Position numbers and translations under genes: made by a program
Notes under the pieces: model-generated
Told to the model about the DNA's origin: nothing
Databases searched by the model: none
The model's input: only the letters and a program-made list of their open reading frames with translations
NCBI RefSeq assembly: GCF_016086655.4
Contig: NC_052144.2
Location: 33,697,896 to 33,761,895, forward strand
Length of the DNA stretch: 64,000 nt
DNA from: Lepeophtheirus salmonis
Lineage: Eukaryota > Arthropoda > Copepoda > Siphonostomatoida > Caligidae
Reading direction: 5' to 3'
Shown here: positions 1-11,606 of the stretch, piece after piece
Layout: every line of letters starts with the position of its first letter
How positions within the stretch are numbered: the first letter of the stretch is position 1

Positions 1-425
1 GGTTTCATGTTAAATGAACATTGATGATGACACATGCTTATATATAAATAATAAAGGAGTTTCATATACGCCGGTTTGTGATGATGATTAATGCCATAAG
101 GGACACTTGAAAGTTTTTCGAATGTATGTGTTTCCTCCACTCCCAAATAAGGGTCTTCTACATATTTATTCTACTTTTAAAACCAAAAAAATAAAACCCC
201 TCTATTTTCTATTAAATTAAAGTCATTTCCTTCTTCACCATGAGTGACACAACCCCTTCTTGTAGCTTGAAGGAAAAAACCAGGGGCATTTGACCTATTC
301 TACATAATATATGATACAACATTTTACAAAATACATATATAATGAGTAAACACAAAAACAATCTTAAAGACATATCACGATATGGAAAAATTCCCAATAT
401 ATGTTTTTTACATAATATAGTCATT
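1..425. other. AT-rich stretch, nothing recognised
   Basis: Non-coding in appearance, with short runs of A and T. A mariner terminal repeat begins at its right edge. The reading frames that cross it are short and have no recognisable motifs. Confidence 0.5.
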
Positions 426-1022
426 GGTTGGGGAAAAAGTAGTTTCGTATTTCCAGATTTAAAAAAAACAAAAACTACTAAGTATATCTGGTCCATTATT
501 GGTCACATCAGATCATACGATAAGGCATTTTCAAGGAGTAAGTGTATACAACAAACAATTTTTTTGGAAAGTATTGAGCTTGGTCGGTTAAGTCGTGAAT
601 TATCGTGCGTCGAGTATGGATGTCTCAAAGGAAGAAATTTACCCTATTTTACATTTGATTTCCTGAAGGGGAAAATGCTACGAAAGTAATCAAGAAAATT
701 CGCAATATACACAAGGTCGATACTCTTTTGGTTCGTGATGCACGACAGTGGCTCAAGAGATTTTGTTCGGGTGTAGTGGAGGTGAATGATGCGTCTATGT
801 TCAACGCTCTTGTAGGTACAAATTTTTCCGCAATAGAAGCCTATCCGACTTTTTTCCCAAAAGGGCCAGTTCTTCTACGAAAACGACAGTATGAAGTTGG
901 ATTCTTGTTGACAACATGTTAGCAAATAGATCAGGGCATTTTTGGCTTAAATTGTATGAGTCAAATACTTCTCATAAAGCATTAATATAAAGTGAAAAAC
1001 ACGAAATTACTTTTTCCCCAAC
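426..1022 (+). mobile_element. Mariner element, internally deleted (family A, copy 1)
   Basis: The left end reads GGTTGGGGAAAAAGTAGTTT and the right end, near 1000-1022, is its imperfect reverse complement (AAATTACTTTTTCCCCAAC). The two therefore form terminal inverted repeats about 600 bp apart, whereas a full mariner is about 1.3 kb. Between them lie the start and the end of a mariner transposase with the middle missing. The same left end occurs at 27111 and, inverted, at 14935. This is a deletion derivative that could have been moved by an intact relative but encodes no enzyme. Confidence 0.85.
616..950 (+). pseudogene. Mariner transposase remnant, N-terminus fused to C-terminus
   Basis: Translation starts at an ATG giving MDVSKEEI. 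After frameshifts it continues through the mariner-type N-terminal helix-turn-helix region (VRDARQWLKRFCSGVVEVND, from 737). It then jumps to the usual mariner tail, FYENDSMKLDSC followed by a stop and AFLA, with a final stop near 950. Stops and frame changes occur in both parts. All catalytic-core motifs (the HQD and SPDLAP..D blocks seen at 15.2 and 27.5 kb) are absent, so roughly half the protein has been deleted. It cannot encode an active enzyme. Family membership rests on motif spelling and the flanking terminal repeats. Confidence 0.8.
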
Positions 1023-1496
1023 ATAATATAAATATAGCCTAATATTTCACAGGGATATTTCGGTCAATTATAGGCTTGATATTCAAATTCATGGGATAAC
1101 GTTAGTATAAAACCATCATTTGACTCGTAAAATGATTAATTTGGATCCGATATTACCTCTTTCAACCATGAAATCTATCTTTTCTAATTCATTCTTTGTA
1201 ACAATTAATTTTGGCTACTTTAAGTATAATTTGAGGTACTTCCAAAGAATTAAGTATATTAATTTGCTTTAGAAACAAACAAATAATTAATCAACTAAGA
1301 ATACTAATGTAGTTTAGACTCGATTTGGAAGAAAATTATTTTAGCTGACTTTTGTACTGACGGGCCACAGAATGTACATTTATGCAAACATATTTTCAAA
1401 ATCATTGAATTGGTATAAGTTGCGTGGTTTGTATTTAATAGAACAATTGTTCCGCTCAGAGGAAGAAGAGATAATTCATGATTAATTATTAAATAT
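1023..1496. other. AT-rich upstream region
   Basis: No open frames or repeats recognised. It lies between the mariner copy and the TATA box at 1497, so it could carry upstream control sequence for the candidate gene. No specific site is clear. Confidence 0.4.
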
Positions 1497-1505
1497 TATA
1501 TAAAA
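1497..1505 (+). promoter_or_regulatory. Candidate TATA box
   Basis: TATATAAAA is a close match to the animal TATA consensus and lies 95 bp before the start codon at 1592. Transcription from it would start near 1528, leaving a leader with a short upstream frame of seven codons starting at 1539. In such AT-rich DNA the motif occurs often by chance, so its position before a signal peptide and splice donor is the main support. Confidence 0.35.
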
Positions 1506-1591
1506 CTATTTTTTGTCAAAGATTATATTATAAGAATATGAAGAACATGGAAGCTCATTAATTTGAAGATCCTAATTAAAGTCTTACAGAT

Positions 1592-1822
1592 ATGCAGAAG
1601 AAGCTTCTTCTTCTTTTGCTTCTTTCCCTCGCTACCTCTTTAGTATGTCTTCCTCCCCATTCCAAATTAATATGAAATTAAGATAATTCATGAAGATAGG
1701 AGATCGTTATTACAATATATATTCCTTCATTTTAGCAACAGGTGGAGAACGAATTATTTTTTTCGGAAGGAAAAGTATACATATTTGAATTTAATCAAAT
1801 ATACAAATTTATATTATTTTGA
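1592..1822 (+). CDS. Candidate start of a secreted-protein gene, two exons
   Basis: Exon 1 (1592-1642) reads MQKKLLLLLLLSLATSL, a textbook signal-peptide shape: two lysines, a leucine core, then small residues. It is followed directly by a GTATGT donor. A 93-bp intron (1643-1735) ends in a pyrimidine-rich ATTCCTTCATTTTAG acceptor. The joined frame continues at 1736 and includes LFFSEGKVYIFEFN before a stop at 1820-1822, for 45 residues in total. The string F..GK.Y.F.[FY]N resembles the first strand of the lipoprotein N-terminal domain of vitellogenins and related lipid carriers, as I remember that family. A full protein would be over a thousand residues, so this would be only a detached or broken first part. 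Alternatively it is a short secreted peptide, or chance. No later exons were found. Confidence 0.35.
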
Positions 1823-3115
1823 CTTCATTTTTCTTAGTGAGCAAAACGAAGTAGAAGATAGGAATCTGAAGTTTCCTTCTTCACGTCATATTCCCCTCTC
1901 TTATTTCTCCAAGTCTTGTCAAATATTTTGCCAAAAAAAAAACAAAACTAATTTGATAAGATTTAGTTCCTTATTTTGTACAAATGTACTTAATATGTCT
2001 AAGGGAAGCCTCAACTCCATTAAATAATTATAGCAATGGTATATATTATAACATCTTTTTTTTAACAAAGTTATTTTTTATTTATTTAAAATTTCTTTCG
2101 GGAAAACATCTTTTTACTTTGGACTATAAAGACTTTAGTGGACGCATAAATAATAACATGCTTACAAATTTATAAGACTATTATATATTAAGGAGATCAT
2201 AGTACTTTGTTTTCACAAAAAGAGGACATTTGGCCCAATCACTGACGGTTTTAGAGAGAAGACAGTAGTTTATCCAAATCCAATTTGTCTCCGTACACCC
2301 TACGCAGATTGATAAAAATAAGACATGTAGAGGGAAAATAGGACTTTTTGTCATCTTTATAAATGTGATATGTCAACATAAAAAAAATCTTCAAAACAAA
2401 TCTAGAAAAAGAAAAAATCGCAATTAATTTTTTTACTTCATACTTCATTTATATATGTAAGCTCAATATTTCAAAGACATATTACAGTCAATTATAGGAT
2501 TTGTATAGGGTGATTTAAGATACCCAAGAATTTTAGCTATAGTTTAAAACTTTTATTTCATTTAAGAGGCATATATTGCCTCCAAAAGTCCTTTTGAACA
2601 AAATCTGTCTATTTCTCATTATTTTAATGTAGCAATCCATTTTTTAGCTACTTTAAGTACAATTTGCGTATCATCCAAAGGGTATTAAGTATTATTTGTA
2701 TTGGGAAAAAATGGAAGATAATTTTTCGAAGAATAGACATAACTCATAATCAATTTGGATGAAAATCATTAAGGCTGGCTTTTGTGTTAACGGGCTGTAT
2801 GTAACATACATCAACTCAAAAACTATTTAGAAAATAAACCTTAACTCAAAAACTATTGAGAAAATAAAGAATTGCTATGATATTATTATACTTTATTAAT
2901 ATATTCAAACCCTCGAAAATTGATTAGGATTTTTACAGTATAAAGACTTTTTTATCACATATATAATTAACTATAAATCAAATAGTATTTTATCACTCGA
3001 TACATATTTTTGTCCAAATTTTTTCCAAAGAATTTAATTTTGCAAATTTGTTTCCATTTTTTTAAATTCTTCCTTTAATTGGTTAGATGGAGTTGCACTG
3101 ATTAAGTATAAGTAC
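1823..3115. other. AT-rich stretch with no assigned gene
   Basis: A possible splice acceptor (CATTTTTCTTAG, ending near 1837) precedes a frame open for about 60 codons, but its product has no recognised motif. The rest is low-complexity A/T sequence. I could not extend the candidate gene at 1592 into this region with confidence. Confidence 0.35.
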
Positions 3116-3225
3116 AAAAACATTATAGAATTACATTTACTCCATCTGACCTAGGAATCTTTTTGGTGAAATCCATATACATAAAGTAGATTTCTTTCTC
3201 TAGGAATTGCCTGGGTTGTCCATGC
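3116..3225 (-). repeat. tRNA-derived SINE (family A), partial copy
   Basis: Read on the minus strand this matches the 3' half of the copies at 47848 and 44765: CATTATAG, ACATTTACTCCATCTGACCT, AGGAATCTTT and a CATATA block in the same order. The tRNA-like head is decayed beyond recognition past about 3200. A 60-codon frame overlapping it on the minus strand is therefore partly repeat sequence. Confidence 0.65.
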
Positions 3226-5964
3226 ACTCTCTAATAAAGATCTTTAATTGAGACCGGAGAACTTTTGCAACCATCGAGTATAATTCGCCAGTATTCCGAA
3301 GGATTAATCCTAATAATTCCCTAATAGATTCTAGGAGCGTATAACTGATCTTTTTTTGATTTTCTACGACGGGACACACCATATATGCAGTAGAAGGAAG
3401 CGTTGAGTCATGAACTAGGTACTAATTTTACAAATATTATATATATGGTTGTATCACCACTCAACTTGTACGCTTCATATATACAACGTTTTTATTTCTT
3501 TATATGTACATATCACGCAAAAATTGTGAAAACCACAAAATATCCTCCTTATATATTAACGACATATAAAAACCGCTAATTCCATTACGACCTTCAAATT
3601 GAACAACATACCGCAAAATTGTGGGTCATGCCCTACTTCTGCTTCCTCATCAAGTCCCTCATTAGTAAGTAGTCACTAACGCATCCTGTAAATTGTAGTA
3701 AAAGTTGAAAATTTTCAAACCCCTTAGAAGATATTGTCTTAGGGTAAAGAATGAGTCACTTATCTATCTATGATTGTAGGTATAGAACATTGTCATTGAC
3801 GTTATGAATTGATCATAATTGAAAGTGACGCCATCTTGGGACTCATTTTTCATATTTTTACTACGTAAAATAGAGTTTTTTTCTTCAAAAGGTATGGAAG
3901 AAAACCCTCCTCAGATGGCTTAGAAAAAAAAGATACTTTTATTTTATGAAAAAGATTGGGAGTTATATTTGAAATAAATCAAATTAATATGTAGTAAAAA
4001 TTGTTAGATTTGTACAATAAATTTTTTCATAAAAATATCATATCCTTGCAAATTTTCTAGTTAAATTATGATATGTACACTATGTAAATATAACTTAGGC
4101 ATGATTAACGATTAGGTACAAGAAAAGTAGGATATTTAGAAAGAAATATCTATGGAACATATTATTGGATTAAAGTTGTGTCACCATGAACCAACATACT
4201 TGTAATATGGTTTGAAACTAGGGGTGGAGTCTTGTAATTTGCCTAACTAATTAGCCTAAATTGAAAGACTGAGTGACTGGGAAATATCTAGGATATCTTA
4301 AGGATGTATTGTTTTAAATGAAGATAAAGTCATTTTAATTACTTGTATAAAACATTAGAGGATGTTGCTAATCGAAGGAAAATTCATTGATTCTGATCGT
4401 TTGAGTACCCCAATTATTTCATTAGGCTACAATTTTTTTCTCTTTAAATTGAAAAATAAGGATTATAGCTATCATTTGACAAAATAAACTTTAATGAAGC
4501 TATTGAAATTCAACAACATCACTTTAAAATTCAAACTTCCAAAGTTCAGCACCATGATTTTAAAATTGCACCTTCTGAATCCCTTTACAAATAGAGAATG
4601 TCGTTAAAAAAGTCATTTCCAAATGACTATAGAAGTTAGAAAACGTTCGACAGAATATCAAATTAAAAGGTCACCCTAAAAACTGGACACCCTTTTCACA
4701 GGCTAAAATAATTTTTTTGAAGAAGTTAAACTTTTTTCTGACCTTTAACATGGCCTTAAATCTGTTCTTTATAAACTTAAAATGTTATATGTCTATTGCT
4801 TGAAGTATAAAAAGGCTTTAATGATCCCAACATTTGCAAGTATTTTCTTATTACTTTGACAATAGATTAAGAAATACGCATTTATGTGTGAAAAAGTAAT
4901 TTTTCAGGATAGCAGGGTGGAGGGGGGCGGAAATACTTATAAGGTCATTTTGCATCCGAAAAGTTGGGCTAAAATTGAATTGAATGTTACCTCCCTCCCC
5001 CTCCCTCCTAGTTTAGGTTCTTTAATTTGTCTGTCAGATTTAGACTTTCAAGTCCAAGGCGATAGTTCGCCTTTTTTCTTAATATATATGAAAACAAGGA
5101 TTTATTCTTATAAAGCAGGCTTGTTTATCCCTCAAAATGACCAACGCCGTATATATTTGTCTAATGTATTTGAACTATCGACAATGGATTTATGCATTAA
5201 ATGAGTCATGCCTTTAAACTTTTTTACAAAAAGTTTCTAAGCATTCCATAGGTAACATCCTAATACATGTTATATGATAAAAAGAGTTTCCGTTGACGAA
5301 ATGAATATTCGTGTCATGGAACACAAATTATATTTAAGAGCATAAATACTTTGTACATTTATCAAACAACAGCAAAAAAAAAGTCCTTTTTTTCCTATTG
5401 TATGTATGTATTTGAAATATGATATGATATGATAGGATGAGGAAATTTATAAACCTATAATTACATGACTGAAAATTCAATTACATACATAGTACATACG
5501 ATTGAAGGAAAGGAAATCACCATAAAAAAGTCTTGGGGGAGGCAATTCATTTAAGGTCTACATACATCATACATATAAGTACTCGTATACGATTGAATGG
5601 ATTTCCTTTTCAAGTAAACAAAAGATGGAAGAGATGATATTATGTTGTATGTACACATTATGTATGTATATGGATAAGCAGGCATGCGTGTAGGTCGTTT
5701 CATCATCATGCTATTAAAGGTCGACTATGAATACATATATTTGTAGTTACATATGGTTACATGATTTGATACGTATCACTTGCATATGAATTCTCTATGA
5801 ATAAATCTACGAATGCATGAAAAAATTTAGATTTTTTGCAATCCTTCTTTTTTTCCATTTTGGAGGTCACAAATGTGTTCCTAGTCTTCATGAAAAATAT
5901 ATTAGACATGCACCGTTTGTGATGAAAATCGTGTGTATTTTGGGCATGTAAAAAAGAAAAGAAA
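3226..5964. other. AT-rich, no gene recognised
   Basis: It contains a GATAT microsatellite near 5416-5438 and a pair of G-rich and C-rich tracts (about 4914-4930 and 4990-5010) that could pair with each other. A frame of about 100 codons (4884-5204) spans these tracts. Its predicted product is compositionally odd and matches nothing I recognise, so it is not called as a gene. Confidence 0.4.
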
Positions 5965-6155
5965 CCGAAAGTCAACAGAGGAACCCAGACAATTTGAAGA
6001 ATGGTTTTGAGGAGAGTGGCTTAGCGGTCATGGTGTTACATTAGATCAGCTACAATCAGCTGTGACAAGGGAGGAGCAATTACATCGGAGTACTCCAATG
6101 TCGATCCTCAATTCTAGTCAGAGTCTAACATGGACTTACAGTTATCACCCTGCAA
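5965..6155 (+). repeat. Dispersed repeat family B, copy 1
   Basis: Shared blocks in fixed order are GAACCCAGACAATTTGAAGA, CAGCTACAATCAGCTGTGA, then CGATCCTCAATTCTA and a GACTTACAGTTAT tail. The same blocks recur at 34140, 38400, 56755 and 62015. A TGGCTTAGCGG segment at 6018 resembles an RNA polymerase III A box and TCGATCC a weak B box, but the spacing (about 80 bp) is long, so tRNA origin is uncertain. Confidence 0.7.
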
Positions 6156-7139
6156 TATATTTACAAGGTTTTTTTATGAGCACACAGGATTGTTCAATCC
6201 AGTTTTGAACAAAATCGAATGTAGTAGGAAGGGAAGTATACTAATGACAACACTTAAGGAAAAATTATTTTTCAGATTACCAATTCCAAAAAAACGGGCC
6301 AGCTAAAAAATACACATGATTTACATCACTATGGACGGTATGACAAAAAGTCCTTAAGTTTTGTTCATTGTGTTGTATACACAATTTACTTTTTGAGCTA
6401 CCCATAAATTATCTCTTTTCAGCTGTTTAACTCTTTCTGCTTTAAAGCAGCTGCCATTATGCATTATGAATTGAAAATAGCATTAATACTTCTTTGCTTG
6501 TTCGAATCGAAACGTCGTCCATGTAAGCTTGAGAAGATTTCCTTCGTTTTCATACAACTCAAACCCCTCAAGATCACTATTTTGTAAAATCAAAGATGAT
6601 GTTCTCTGATCATTTGTCTTCGTGATGCATTCAACTTTCCATCCCTTTGCAGAATTCACCTTGTTAATTCAATTAAAAAAATTAGTTATAGAGTAATATT
6701 CATGACACACTCAATGCGTTGCGAACAAAAAGTCATCGTACCTATTGCTAAATATATTTGTCTGAATATTGATCCTGTGGTCTTTGTTTTCACCACTTGA
6801 TTTGTAGATTTCATCCAAAAATACATTAAGCGGTATAACCTAATCTTTGATTTTATATATTACGGCCAGATTTCCCTTTTCTTTTTGGAAAATGAGGTCT
6901 CGAACAGACAAACAAACTTGTTGAGATAGTAATATTTGTTTTAAAATTTGTGCTCAAGTACTCATTAAGAAACATTTCTCTTCTTTAATGACGTCATGAG
7001 AGGTATTTTCAGATTACAATATTAATTATTCATATAGTTATAAAGTCAAGATAGCCTATTACTTTATATTCAAAATATCTATTGACAATTGCATACCATG
7101 TATCAGATATGTGACCAAGTCTTCCATGTGCAAATCATT
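6156..7139. other. AT-rich, nothing recognised
   Basis: No coding signature, terminal repeat or RNA gene was seen. Confidence 0.4.
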
Positions 7140-7385
7140 TTTTTCTTTTTTAAGTCAAGAAAGTCAAATCCGTTACTTGGAATCTTATTAAACATAACTT
7201 GTTGTTAATTTTCCAGTTTATCCGTGTACTTTATAAGTCAAATGAAGTACAAGTATATTAATCTAAGTCAAAGTCAAGTTAAAAAAAATATATTGCTTAA
7301 ATCAAGTCAAGTCCCGAGTCATAAAAAATTGACTCGATTTGGTTCGAGTACAATTCACCATAACTCGAGTCCCCCTCTCTTTTGT
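7140..7385. repeat. Degenerate AGTC/GACTCGA-rich repeat
   Basis: AGTCAAG and its complement-like GACTCGA/GAGTC words recur every 10-20 bp. This gives a degenerate self-complementary array ending in CTCGAGTCCCC. Similar arrays occur at 25010, 36885, 48220 and 56565, so it is a dispersed family and not a local microsatellite. Confidence 0.55.
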
Positions 7386-7724
7386 TCATAGCATACATTT
7401 TTGTATCCCTACAATACCTTTATCAAATATAGTTGTTTTTTAATGAAGATGCAACAAAATATTTATCTATTGTATTTTTCCTTCCTTCAATTTGGAAAAT
7501 GATGTTTTTGAAATCTTTCTCTTGTGGTTAATGGTTAGTGGCGGTGTAGGAAAATGATCTTGTCAAGTGCAGAAGATAAGGGGGAAAAGGGGTGACAGAA
7601 GTACGTCATCGTAAGTAAGAGTATATTATAAGACGGAATGCTAGAGGCTCTTGAAGAAATTAACTAGCTTCTACTCATTCATTCTAAAGAAATTTATTGT
7701 CGATTTCTGTAAGTCTAAATAAAA

Positions 7725-7865
7725 GTAAGTACAAATGAAAGTTTCTAAAAGTAAATCGTACAACTGAATTGTTTAGGCTCTCAGCTTTCAAATGATATAT
7801 CAGATGATTCAATTGAAGTACAGATGTCGATGGTAACACATCAACGAGAGCAGATAATTGATTTG
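7725..7865 (+). repeat. Dispersed repeat family C, copy 1
   Basis: The core TTTCAAATGATATATCAGATG is preceded by TTAGGCTCTCAG and followed by CAATTGAAGTA and an ATGTCGATG block. It aligns with 39225-39360 at very roughly two thirds identity over about 130 bp, and with an inverted copy at 8370. The sequence after it contains several short open runs interrupted by stops, with no recognisable product. Confidence 0.55.
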
Positions 7866-8369
7866 ATCGCAGCGCAACATGAAAAAACATGAAGAGAAAA
7901 AAAGTGTGAAACATGAGGAGGAACATAAAAATGTTGTAAATGTCTTCGAGAGAGGCTGGTAAACCTCATACAGAGATCCAGAGGCCATCAAAAAGGATAT
8001 CAATGAGAAAAATGATAATACATATAGAAGTTTGGAGGTCAAAAATTTCACAATAGGTCAATGAGCATGGTTTGAGGTCCTATGTAGGGGCCCCGATACT
8101 AATGTGTATGGAAACTATTATACATATACGGGCCAAATGATACAATTCAATCATTAACTTTTTATAAGGCATGGACAAAAATATCTATGTAATTGAACAA
8201 GTCAACAACAGGTGGAGTAGCATTGTCCACAGGTGATGTTGCTCGTCTATACCCGACAAAAATTCTTGCACAATTTATAATTTTTTGGGATTATTGTTTT
8301 GGGGGAAAGAAGATGCAATTTAGGGGTCATTAATCCGTTAACCATATGGCATATGCATAGACATCTTTA

Positions 8370-8470
8370 CTCCTATTAAAACACGTAATAAATCATTTGA
8401 AAGTTGAGAACCTAAGAAATTCAGTGGTATCAATGGCTTTTTAGAAGTTTTGATAAATAAACGTTTTATG
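8370..8470 (-). repeat. Dispersed repeat family C, inverted copy 2
   Basis: On the minus strand the order CTTCTAAAAA, CCATTGATACC, CTTAGGTTCTCAACTTTCAA, ATGATTTATT follows copies 1 and 3. It lies about 500 bp from copy 1 in opposite orientation, so the two could fold together. Confidence 0.5.
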
Positions 8471-10135
8471 AAAACTTTAAAAAATAATAAATATATGCTA
8501 CTCTTTATATAAAGCGAAATAAAATTGCAATTTTGGTGAAGAATATGAACGCCAAATGTTATTTTTCCCCATTTCATTGTATCAAGTGACGTTTGAAATT
8601 ATTGTATTTGTGTGAGGAGATAAAAATTAAAGAACCTCTTAATGGTATTTTATAAATTCTCTATTATGATATTTTTTTCACATCCTTCTGAATAAAGAAC
8701 CATTACCTATTATATAATTTTTAAAATTGTTTTTGAGGTAACCTCTTAATTTCAAAAGTAATGGTAAAAAGAAACCGTGAAGGAGTAATAAATTGAAGAT
8801 TTTTAAATGGGCCCTTAAAGTATTTTATCACTTTAAAAGTACTTTTGTAAAAAGTAGGGATTTCTTTATGAAAAAAAAAAAAATGGTCAAGGACATCATA
8901 GATTTGTAATTCATTGGGCAATTTGTATATGAATAAATATTCCATCAGACATTTTGAATAGCATTAAGACTGTTTTGGTTTAAATTTTGGATTCACAGGT
9001 CGATCTTAAAATAAAAGAAAAATGGGTTCGTAACGTCAATAGTTTATTTTTAATGAAGAAGAAATAAATATAATTAATAAACCAAATTCCAGTCATTACA
9101 ACACTATTGTATCTTTTATTGCTCTGAGTTATTAGGCTCAACTAACATAACAGGACACTTTAATTAAATAACACAGGGGAACACTCATTTTGTACAAATA
9201 AATTCAAGCCAAAAAAAGAAATTATTTTTGAGCGTAGAATCCAAAACTGATCTTAGTTTTTCTCTCAATCATCTGAATTCTGAAATATCTGGGATTATCG
9301 TAATTCGAGAAGACTATTAAAGTTCAGAGTCATTTTTTAATCTGAACAATCCACAAATAGCTCATACTATAGAAAAAATATTTAATGTATAATATAAAAA
9401 AAGATTTGTTGAAAAAATATGCATCTCCAAGGATTTTTGTTTCATGTTTTATTTTTTAAGTGATCCCATTTTGTAGTATTAAAATCATCTGATCATCGTA
9501 AATGAATTGTTTCGATTTTGGTCTCTCATTCCCAGGGAAGGAGTCCATTCTAGTCCCTTATGAAGTTTGGTAGTTTTCTTTTGATGAATTTTCCTCCCGT
9601 ATCCCTTGTGGAATTCAGAATCCGAATTCGAAGATCTCTCTAGATGGATGATCAAGTTGGAAGTATCTTTCTTAGATTACCTCGATCTTCCTTTTACGAG
9701 GCATGACGTTGTGAAATTGGCATTGAAATCGGGGAAAATATGATGATAATGATGACTATTTGCTAGAAGACCGCCATAAAAAATGGGATCAGAACAAAAC
9801 GGAGGAAAAATTCTTGGAGATGCATTTTTAAAAAATATATATTTTTTGAAATTATACATTGAATATTTTTCTGTTATATAAGTTATGTGGGTCGAAAGAA
9901 GAGGCTAGGTTTTCATCATTTTTCAGCCCAAAAATGGAAGTACATATTTCGAGGTCAGAATCAATAATTACATTTTTTAATCATAACAATTCATTTGTAC
10001 AAAATTTCTTACACTAATTGTTTCCCTGTGTAATTTATGAACTAAGGGATGTGAATATTGGCTAAATTGAGGTGAGTGTAAAAACACTGCCTATGAGAAT
10101 GTTATAAAAATGTAGTAACTTTGAGGAACGAAATA
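8471..10135. other. AT-rich, nothing recognised
   Basis: Short open frames only. No terminal repeats or domain motifs found. Confidence 0.4.
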
Positions 10136-10411
10136 CAGTAGAGGAACTAAGTACATATTTGATCCTTTGTCGATTTTGTATATGTACACCCCCAAACATT
10201 ATCTTTCCCTCCTTCCCATGCTTGACGGCGGGTATGGTGTTCTTCGGGTTATATTCAGCATTTTTCCTTCCCCAAACACATTTGTGTTTTGTTCAATAAT
10301 GTTTCTCACTGTTAAAATAAACCGAGCATTAAAATTATCAACCCTTTTGTTCTTTCTCAGTGTGTATGCTTAAAAAATTGGCAAGGGATCAAATACTTAT
10401 TTTCTCCATTG
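10136..10411 (-). mobile_element. Tc1-like element of the fish type, double deletion derivative
   Basis: The left end (CAGTAGAGG, then ATATTTGATCC) and right end (GATCAAATACTTATTTT, then CTCCATTG) are imperfect inverted repeats 276 bp apart. Just inside the right end is CTCACTGTTAAAATAAACC followed by CATTAAAATTAT. In the middle is a roughly 90-bp piece of transposase. These ends and this subterminal string match what I remember of Tc1 elements abundant in teleost genomes, including salmonids, where the full element is about 1.6 kb. Two deletions have joined the left end, a fragment of coding sequence and the right end. A TA target site is seen at the left only. Confidence 0.75.
10215..10290 (-). 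pseudogene. Tc1 transposase fragment (DDE domain)
   Basis: The minus strand reads NAEYNPKNTIPAVKHG over 10215-10262, a conserved Tc1 transposase segment that lies between the first and second catalytic acids. A CATAATG-type and CCCCCAAA string next to it also fits the fish-type element. Nothing else of the enzyme survives. The 68-codon frame on the opposite strand is a shadow of this element. Confidence 0.75.
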
Positions 10412-11606
10412 CGGACAAACTTAACTATCCATAAACTAAAACGTTTCTTAATCGCTGATACGTTAAAATTTTCGAAATTGAGTGGAATAATTAATAAAAG
10501 GATTTATATTTATATTCACCTGAGAGAGACTAACATTGCTTTATCAATATATTAAGATTAATTTGATTTACATTTTCATATATGAAGAACTAGTATGAAG
10601 ACTGTCCATTTAATCATGATGTATAAATTTACTTTTTACTTAATCTGAAAACATATTTTTTGAATTGCTAGTAAATATCATCTACTAAAAAGTTAAATAA
10701 TCTATTTCAATGTGTATAGGGTCATTTCTCATGAAAAGTAGCAAATATTTTCTACTTTTTTAGACAAATTATTTCTGTAAATTTTTTTACATATGTGTAG
10801 CAAAGTTAATAGAAATACAAAGATATATCATAACGCATGTACGACAGTTGTTTGACTTCCACCACGCTATTGAATATTAACGTCATAGCGTATGAGTGGT
10901 TGCGTATTTTGTCAAAATCTGTCTTTCATACCCAGCAGTTGGTACGATACATCAAATTGAATATTCCAGCAAGACCGATTACATTATGCTATAAACTTTG
11001 TATTTCTATAAATCTTGACTTGTAGGATGTTTTCTGGCAGTACTGCCTGATTTGCCCAATCTGTGCACTCCACCCTCGTTTCACACTTTTCCAAAACAAT
11101 AAAACCAATTTGGGAAACGACAACCCTGTGATCAATCTTTCTCTAAATTTTCCTTAATACTTTTTTTTTTGTCTACAAGGGTACTGAATTTTTCTATAAA
11201 TTGACAATTTTAATTCAATTCACAAGATGAATTTTGCACTGGAAAAAAGAAGTATTATATTGTTAAAGTTTAATACATTCAATCATATTTGCCACTTTTC
11301 TTCAAATATTTTTGAATTTTTACTAACATATTTTTCTAAGTAACTTGATACATTTTCCCGACCCCTACATATTACCAATGGGATTGACTTTTTTTTTTTG
11401 GCTGAATCACATACTGCCAATGTTGTTAAGTATAGTGGCACTACAGTGCCACGGGAATACTTATACATGGAAAACAATCCATTCTAGATTGGTATTGGAA
11501 CCTGTACATGTAGTTACCTAAGATTTGTTTACCTTTTTTTTAGTGTTAGCAAACCAAAAAGGGTAAAACGGATCAGTCTTAAATTTAGCAAGTAGACGTA
11601 TAAAAT
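10412..11606. other. AT-rich, nothing recognised
   Basis: No repeat or gene assigned. A short frame at 10837-11025 has no recognisable motif. Confidence 0.4.

Noticed and set aside
3200..3382. Minus-strand frame of 60 codons with a coding-like feel
   Set aside because: It is partly covered by a SINE remnant and too short to judge. No family was recognised.
4884..5204. Plus-strand frame of 106 codons
   Set aside because: It starts with an ATG but spans G-rich and C-rich tracts, and I recognise no motif or splice support.
5416..5438. CRISPR-like array
   Set aside because: The repeats are a simple GATAT microsatellite without spacers. No CRISPR structure exists anywhere in the window.
6008..6110. 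tRNA gene
   Set aside because: A-box-like and B-box-like words exist but are about 80 bp apart and no cloverleaf can be drawn. The sequence belongs to dispersed family B.
10167..10373. Plus-strand frame of 68 codons
   Set aside because: It lies inside the Tc1 deletion derivative, and the real coding remnant is on the other strand.
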